DNA of 17,728 nt from CAZDOD01 sp964506935 (GTDB taxonomy: Bacteria > Desulfobacterota > Zymogenia > Zymogenales > Zymogenaceae), in contig CAZDOD010000047.1 in assembly GCA_964506935.1 (NCBI GenBank), forward strand, positions 1 through 17,728, written 5' to 3'. Positions 14,280-17,728 of the stretch are shown piece after piece (the first letter of the stretch is position 1; every line of letters begins with the position of its first letter). A program made the translations under genes and the position numbers. The notes under the pieces were generated by a model. It had not been told where the DNA came from, ran no database searches, and was given only the letters and a program-made list of their open reading frames with translations.

Positions 14280-15326
14280 TTACTCGTCGTCAAAAAGGCC
14301 ATACATTATTTTGGCACTACTCTTCTTCTTTTTACCCTCATCCTCATCATGTCCGAAAAAAGTGTCCCCCTTATATATAAAGCGATCGAAGACCTTTGAA
14401 AATTTCGTCCAGTTTCCGTCAACGTCTTCCGATTTCTCCCTCTCGGTCATAAATCCCCACACCTTCGCGTCCATATCGTCGATGTAGTGGAGCATTATCG
14501 CCTCGGGGATCATTGGGAGTATCGGGGAGCCGAACTCATAAGAGCCGTGGTGTGAGAGTATCATATGAAGGATCAACGCCTCTATCTCCGGCGGGAAATC
14601 TTTGAGCGTCCGTATCTTCTCCCTCACCATCGTAGCCCCTATAAATATGTGTCCCAGAAGCCTCCCCCTGTCGGAGTAGTCGAAGCTCCTCTCGTAATCC
14701 AGCTCTTCAATCTTTCCTATATCGTGAAGGATTGCGCCCGCCACGAGGAGGTCCTTATTGACGACGGGATAGTATGCCGCCATATCGATCACCATCCTGA
14801 CGAGGTTCATCGTGTGATCTATAAGGCCCCCCACATATGCCTGGTGGATTTTTTTTGCGGCCGGGGCGATCTTGAACTTATCCATGAAATCATTATCTTT
14901 TAAGAAAGCCGAAAGGAGGCTCTTCATGTGGGGGTCATTTATCTTCGCTATAACCTTCATGAGCTCTTTTACGATCTCATCGGGATTTACCTCACCCTTC
15001 GGAATGAAGTCGGTGATATCGACCTCGCCGGATTCGACTCTAGATATCCCGTCGACGATAATCTGGGTGATATCCTTATAGGTCTCGATCCTCCCCCTCA
15101 CCTTAACGAAGTCGTTTTTGCTAAAGCCGTCCGTGATTTCCTTTATGTAACCCGCCTCCATGGGCCTATCCCATATCTTCGCCGAAACCTTTCCAGTCCG
15201 ATCAATAAGGTTGAGATTGACAAACGGCCTCCCATCCTTTGTGGTGGAGATGTTCTTGTCTCTGACCAGAAATACATCATTCACCGTATCCCCGTCTTTT
15301 AGCTCTTCAATAAATATCTTTTTCAT
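14280..15326 (-). CDS. OB-fold/HD-domain 3'-5' exoribonuclease, YhaM-like
   Basis: A 348-aa protein with an N-terminal OB-fold (about 1-95: 'FLVRDKNISTTKDGRPFVNLNL', 'VKVRGRIETYKDITQIIV') and a C-terminal HD domain with His171 ('GLIDHTMNLV'), His201-Asp202 ('AILHDIGK') and later 'ILSHHGSYEFGSP'. This architecture is that of YhaM/CBF1-type exoribonucleases, which trim RNA (or single-stranded DNA) with Mn2+. It ends with a short charged Lys-rich tail. The start is ATG 15326, 16 bases after the SDR stop, with AAGGGGAA upstream at a longish spacing. The alternative start at 15353 would overlap the SDR and lacks a usable site. It is the last gene of a leftward group headed by carboxylase genes; a functional link is not evident. 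Confidence 0.9.
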   Translation of the reverse strand: MKKIFIEELKDGDTVNDVFLVRDKNISTTKDGRPFVNLNLIDRTGKVSAKIWDRPMEAGYIKEITDGFSKNDFVKVRGRIETYKDITQIIVDGISRVESGEVDITDFIPKGEVNPDEIVKELMKVIAKINDPHMKSLLSAFLKDNDFMDKFKIAPAAKKIHQAYVGGLIDHTMNLVRMVIDMAAYYPVVNKDLLVAGAILHDIGKIEELDYERSFDYSDRGRLLGHIFIGATMVREKIRTLKDFPPEIEALILHMILSHHGSYEFGSPILPMIPEAIMLHYIDDMDAKVWGFMTEREKSEDVDGNWTKFSKVFDRFIYKGDTFFGHDEDEGKKKKSSAKIMYGLFDDE

Positions 15327-15342
15327 ATTGGATAAATTCCCC

Positions 15343-16098
15343 TTACATTCCACCCGTGATATCGAAGTGGTGTCCGGTTGTGAAAGATGCGAGGTCGGAG
15401 GCGAGAAAAATCACGATCGGGGCGACATCCTCGGGCCTCCCGACCCTGCCCAACGGGATCATCTTCTCAAACTCTTTTTTTCTTTCCTTTGACGTGAATT
15501 TATCGTGAAAGGGTGTCTCGATCACCCCGGGCCCCACCGCAACGACGCGGATGTTGTGTTTTGCGACCTCCTTTGCCAGCCCTACGGTCATTGTGTTTAG
15601 CGCCCCCTTGGAAGCTGCATAGGCACATGATCCCGGCCCTCCTCCGGTGTATGCGGCGATCGAGGAGATATTGATTATCACCCCATTCATTTTCGGGATC
15701 ATCGTCTTTAGTGCCTCTTTTGAGCAGAGGAAGACCGACCGCAGGTTTACCGCCATTACCTCGTCCCAAAGTTCTGCATCCATCTCCGAGATCAACGACC
15801 TCTTTATCATCGAGCCGGCGTTGTTCACGAGTATGTCGGGTGGATTTTTGAAGTAATCACATGCTGCCTCAAACATCCTCTCGACATCGGCCTCAGACGA
15901 TACATCTGCACGAAGTGCGATGCACCTTCTTTTCATTTCCAAGATCTCGGAGACGAGCTCTTTTGCCGCCCCCTCGCTTCTAAAGTAGTTTACCGCTATA
16001 TCCGCACCGGATCTCGCCGCCTCTATGGCTATCGCCCTCCCTATCCCGGTCGACGCCCCGGTGATGAGCATAGTCTTCCCATCGAGCCTTACTTCCAT
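15343..16098 (-). CDS. Short-chain dehydrogenase/reductase (FabG-like)
   Basis: A 251-aa classical SDR. The cofactor site is 'TGASTGIG' (14-21 region), followed by 'NNAG' at 92-95. Catalytic Tyr160 and Lys164 lie in 'YAASKGAL', with Ser145/146 just before. 'PGVIETPF' and the C-terminal 'FDITGGM' are typical. 'NYFRSEG' after the second strand suggests NADP(H) preference. The substrate is unknown; relatives reduce 3-oxoacyl-ACP/CoA or oxidise hydroxyacids and alcohols. It lies 71 bases downstream of the acetone carboxylase gamma gene, so a role in the same ketone or hydroxyacid route (for example secondary alcohol to ketone, or acetoacetate to 3-hydroxybutyrate) is possible but not shown. AGAGGAAAA precedes the ATG. 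Confidence 0.93.
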   Translation of the reverse strand: MEVRLDGKTMLITGASTGIGRAIAIEAARSGADIAVNYFRSEGAAKELVSEILEMKRRCIALRADVSSEADVERMFEAACDYFKNPPDILVNNAGSMIKRSLISEMDAELWDEVMAVNLRSVFLCSKEALKTMIPKMNGVIINISSIAAYTGGGPGSCAYAASKGALNTMTVGLAKEVAKHNIRVVAVGPGVIETPFHDKFTSKERKKEFEKMIPLGRVGRPEDVAPIVIFLASDLASFTTGHHFDITGGM

Positions 16099-16169
16099 TT
16101 TTCCTCTCTTGGTTTTAAAAAGAAAATTTCAAAAAATCCCGTGAATGTTAAACTATCTATCCAATCTTT

Positions 16170-16670
16170 TCACTTCCCCAGTATCTTCTTCTTCAGTTTA
16201 GGTCTCATGTCATAAAAGCCGTCGATATCCGGGAGAAAATCAAATAGGATCGGATAGCCCGGAGGCACCGCCTCGACCTCGAGCTGTGCGGAGCAGCCGG
16301 GGCAGTAATACTCGCGGATTACACTCCATCTTTTATCGGGTTTGTGGAGTCCCTCGAAGATCTCATCCAGTTTTTCTTCGGTATCGCGTACATATATAAG
16401 GGCCTTGAGCTTCCAATTTATTCTATAGTCGCCGAACTCATGGCCGCATTCGCATTTCACTATCCTGTCATTTCCCTTACTCACGACAAAGAGGTGCTCG
16501 GCTATCGGAACGAGTATCTTCTCTTGCCAGCTCGCCCGTTCCTGGAGGATCTCGAGATACTTCTCAAAACGGTCTTCGTCCTTGTCGCTTGACATGATGC
16601 CTTTGAGCACATGCCACGACAGCTTGCCGTCTATGAGGTCAGAAATAGTTTCTTTTGTATATATAGGCAT
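16170..16670 (-). CDS. acxC: Acetone carboxylase gamma subunit-like protein
   Basis: A 166-aa protein that matches the small gamma subunit of acetone carboxylase (168 aa in Xanthobacter). Two zinc-binding Cys pairs stand out: Cys73-x-Cys75 in 'KCECGHEFGDY' and Cys123-x2-Cys126 in 'YYCPGCSAQLEVEAVPPG', the latter followed by the family's 'Y-P-I-L-F-D-F-x-P-D' stretch. The gamma subunit completes the hetero-hexameric enzyme that carboxylates acetone to acetoacetate using ATP. Related enzymes carboxylate other ketones, such as acetophenone. It starts nine bases after the alpha-type gene, with AGGAG seven bases before the ATG, so the two are co-translated. The paired subunits make the assignment strong, the exact substrate less so. 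Confidence 0.85.
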   Translation of the reverse strand: MPIYTKETISDLIDGKLSWHVLKGIMSSDKDEDRFEKYLEILQERASWQEKILVPIAEHLFVVSKGNDRIVKCECGHEFGDYRINWKLKALIYVRDTEEKLDEIFEGLHKPDKRWSVIREYYCPGCSAQLEVEAVPPGYPILFDFLPDIDGFYDMRPKLKKKILGK

Positions 16671-16679
16671 AATAAACTC

Positions 16680-17728
16680 CTAAAATACGAAATCTTCGGG
16701 CAGATCCCAAAATTCCCTGAATTCTTTTGCGAATTGAGGTGAAAGCTCCATGCTCTCCCTGTAGATGCTCTTTACGACTTCCAAAAAATCCTTCTTTAAA
16801 ATCTCTTCTCTTTCTCCTTTAATCCAATCTTCTACAGGGATCCCCCTCTTTTTTCTTTTTCCTCGTATCTCGTCTCTCAACTTTTCGGTCTCATCTTTGT
16901 CATACTTCCATGTCTTCTCTTTATCGTCATATGACACACTCACCCCATAGACCTCCCTCGCCTTTCTCTCAATTACGGTGTTGTTGTTGAGGTCGCCTAC
17001 GATTGACTGCGGATTCCTCTCGATCGGGTCGCCGTATCCCGGCCCTCCCTGATAGTGCTGGATGAAGACATCTCCGGTCTTCATCGGGACAGGGTGCATC
17101 ATGGAGCGGTCGATGATCCTCGTGTCTCCCTCGAGCATATCCAGAATATCGGGGTGGTTGGGATCTCCCTCTCTGGTTGGATATGGTTTTTTGGCTGCAC
17201 CCACCTCTATAATGTTGGAATTCAGCACCATCTCTTTGTGCCTCATTACCCTTGCGCCGGGATAACCCCCGAAGATGCCGCAGTTGTCGAAAACCTTTCC
17301 GGGCCCAGCACTGACGACCTCGATATTTTGCGATCCCCAAAAGAGGTAGACAGAATGAAAGCCCGACCCGCCCCGGTATTTTCCCATCCCGGCGGAATCG
17401 GGAGTCAGGCTTCTTCCGAGATAAACCTTCGGAATAAACATCTCCCATATCTCAATATTCCCCTGATCGGCCTCCGGGTTCCAGACGGCGTATCCCGTGT
17501 CAACCCCGTCCCAGACCCCTCGTGCGCCGCAACCGACCGATGAGAGCTCAAAATTCATAATACCGAGCGTCCGCCCATATTGGTCGGTTCCCCCAAGCTG
17601 ACACATCGTGTTGTTTCCGTATCCCGCGAGGATCTCCTCCCTGAAGCCTCGTGCAAAAAAGCTCCTCGAAAGACACCTGTATAGGTTGTTGAAGGTGCTC
17701 ATCAGTGGCCCCCACGTGGCCGAGTTCG
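16680..17728 (-). CDS. acxB: Acetone carboxylase alpha subunit (HyuB family), 5' end missing
   Basis: About 348 C-terminal residues are visible. The frame stays open to the window edge, reading 'NSATWGPL' before the internal Met at 17702, so that Met is not the start. The full family length is about 700-780 aa. Typical hydantoinase B/acetone carboxylase alpha features are 'GGTDQYGRTLGIMNFE', 'GMGKYRGGSGFHSVY', 'GGYPGARV', 'GGPGYGDPIERNP' and 'REVYGV'. The C-terminal extension ending 'SMELSPQFAKEFREFWDLP' is the form I associate with acetone/acetophenone carboxylases rather than 5-oxoprolinases. The next gene encodes the gamma subunit, which supports this. The beta (HyuA-like) subunit gene is expected just outside the window at the right. 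Confidence 0.85.
   Translation of the reverse strand, partial: NSATWGPLMSTFNNLYRCLSRSFFARGFREEILAGYGNNTMCQLGGTDQYGRTLGIMNFELSSVGCGARGVWDGVDTGYAVWNPEADQGNIEIWEMFIPKVYLGRSLTPDSAGMGKYRGGSGFHSVYLFWGSQNIEVVSAGPGKVFDNCGIFGGYPGARVMRHKEMVLNSNIIEVGAAKKPYPTREGDPNHPDILDMLEGDTRIIDRSMMHPVPMKTGDVFIQHYQGGPGYGDPIERNPQSIVGDLNNNTVIERKAREVYGVSVSYDDKEKTWKYDKDETEKLRDEIRGKRKKRGIPVEDWIKGEREEILKKDFLEVVKSIYRESMELSPQFAKEFREFWDLPEDFVF

Noticed and set aside
16969..17543. Long ORFs on both strands within the carboxylase alpha gene
   Set aside because: They lie in other frames of a clearly coding HyuB-type sequence and are low-complexity or Arg-rich, without ribosome-binding sites.

Overview
The window reads as ordinary chromosomal DNA from a Gram-negative bacterium, with dense genes, strong Shine-Dalgarno sites (AGGAGG type), sigma70-type promoters and short AT-rich gaps. 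An OmpA/MotB-type peptidoglycan-binding protein points to a two-membrane envelope. A CarD-family regulator upstream of a PIN/TRAM membrane protein and ispF, together with acetone-carboxylase-type genes, would fit a Desulfobacterota-like ('deltaproteobacterial') organism, probably from a metagenome. That placement is inference; no taxonomic marker was tested.

Layout. (1) 1-126: a perfect 30-bp inverted repeat at the window edge that looks like a fold-back (chimeric) end. Inside it are the 3' end of an HD-domain hydrolase gene (minus) and the first ~29 codons of an overlapping phosphatase-like gene. (2) 790-5729, plus: carA and carB (carbamoyl phosphate synthase), then two very small membrane proteins of 101 and 54 aa, apparently one operon. 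(3) 5802-6836, plus: a GalT-like HIT-superfamily nucleotidyltransferase. (4) 6839-6996: a self-contained tRNA-Gln(CUG) unit with promoter and terminator. (5) 7040-9390: a Nudix hydrolase (minus), a 312-bp AT-rich gap holding a promoter with a dyad, an unrecognised six-helix membrane protein (plus), a terminator, and a cytoplasmic PQQ-like repeat protein (minus). (6) 9480-12183, plus: a MotB/OmpA-like envelope protein with an extended -10 promoter, a CarD-like regulator, and a PIN/TRAM membrane protein, separated by terminators and unusual leaders. (7) 12272-14199, plus: ispF and gltX, overlapping by 4 bp. (8) 17728-14280, minus: an acetone carboxylase alpha-type subunit (5' end outside the window), its gamma subunit, an SDR oxidoreductase and a YhaM-like OB/HD nuclease, in one direction with short gaps.

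How they fit together: pyrimidine/arginine precursor supply (carAB), isoprenoid precursor synthesis (ispF), translation (gltX, tRNA-Gln), RNA-polymerase regulation (CarD), envelope attachment (OmpA/MotB) and probable ketone carboxylation (Acx plus SDR). I found no mobile element, CRISPR array, rRNA or defence cluster. I do not see a clearly new multi-gene system. The items most worth a second look are the fold-back edge, the unrecognised membrane protein with its promoter dyad, the small-protein pair behind carAB, the two leader regions around carD and the PIN/TRAM gene, and the carboxylase operon.
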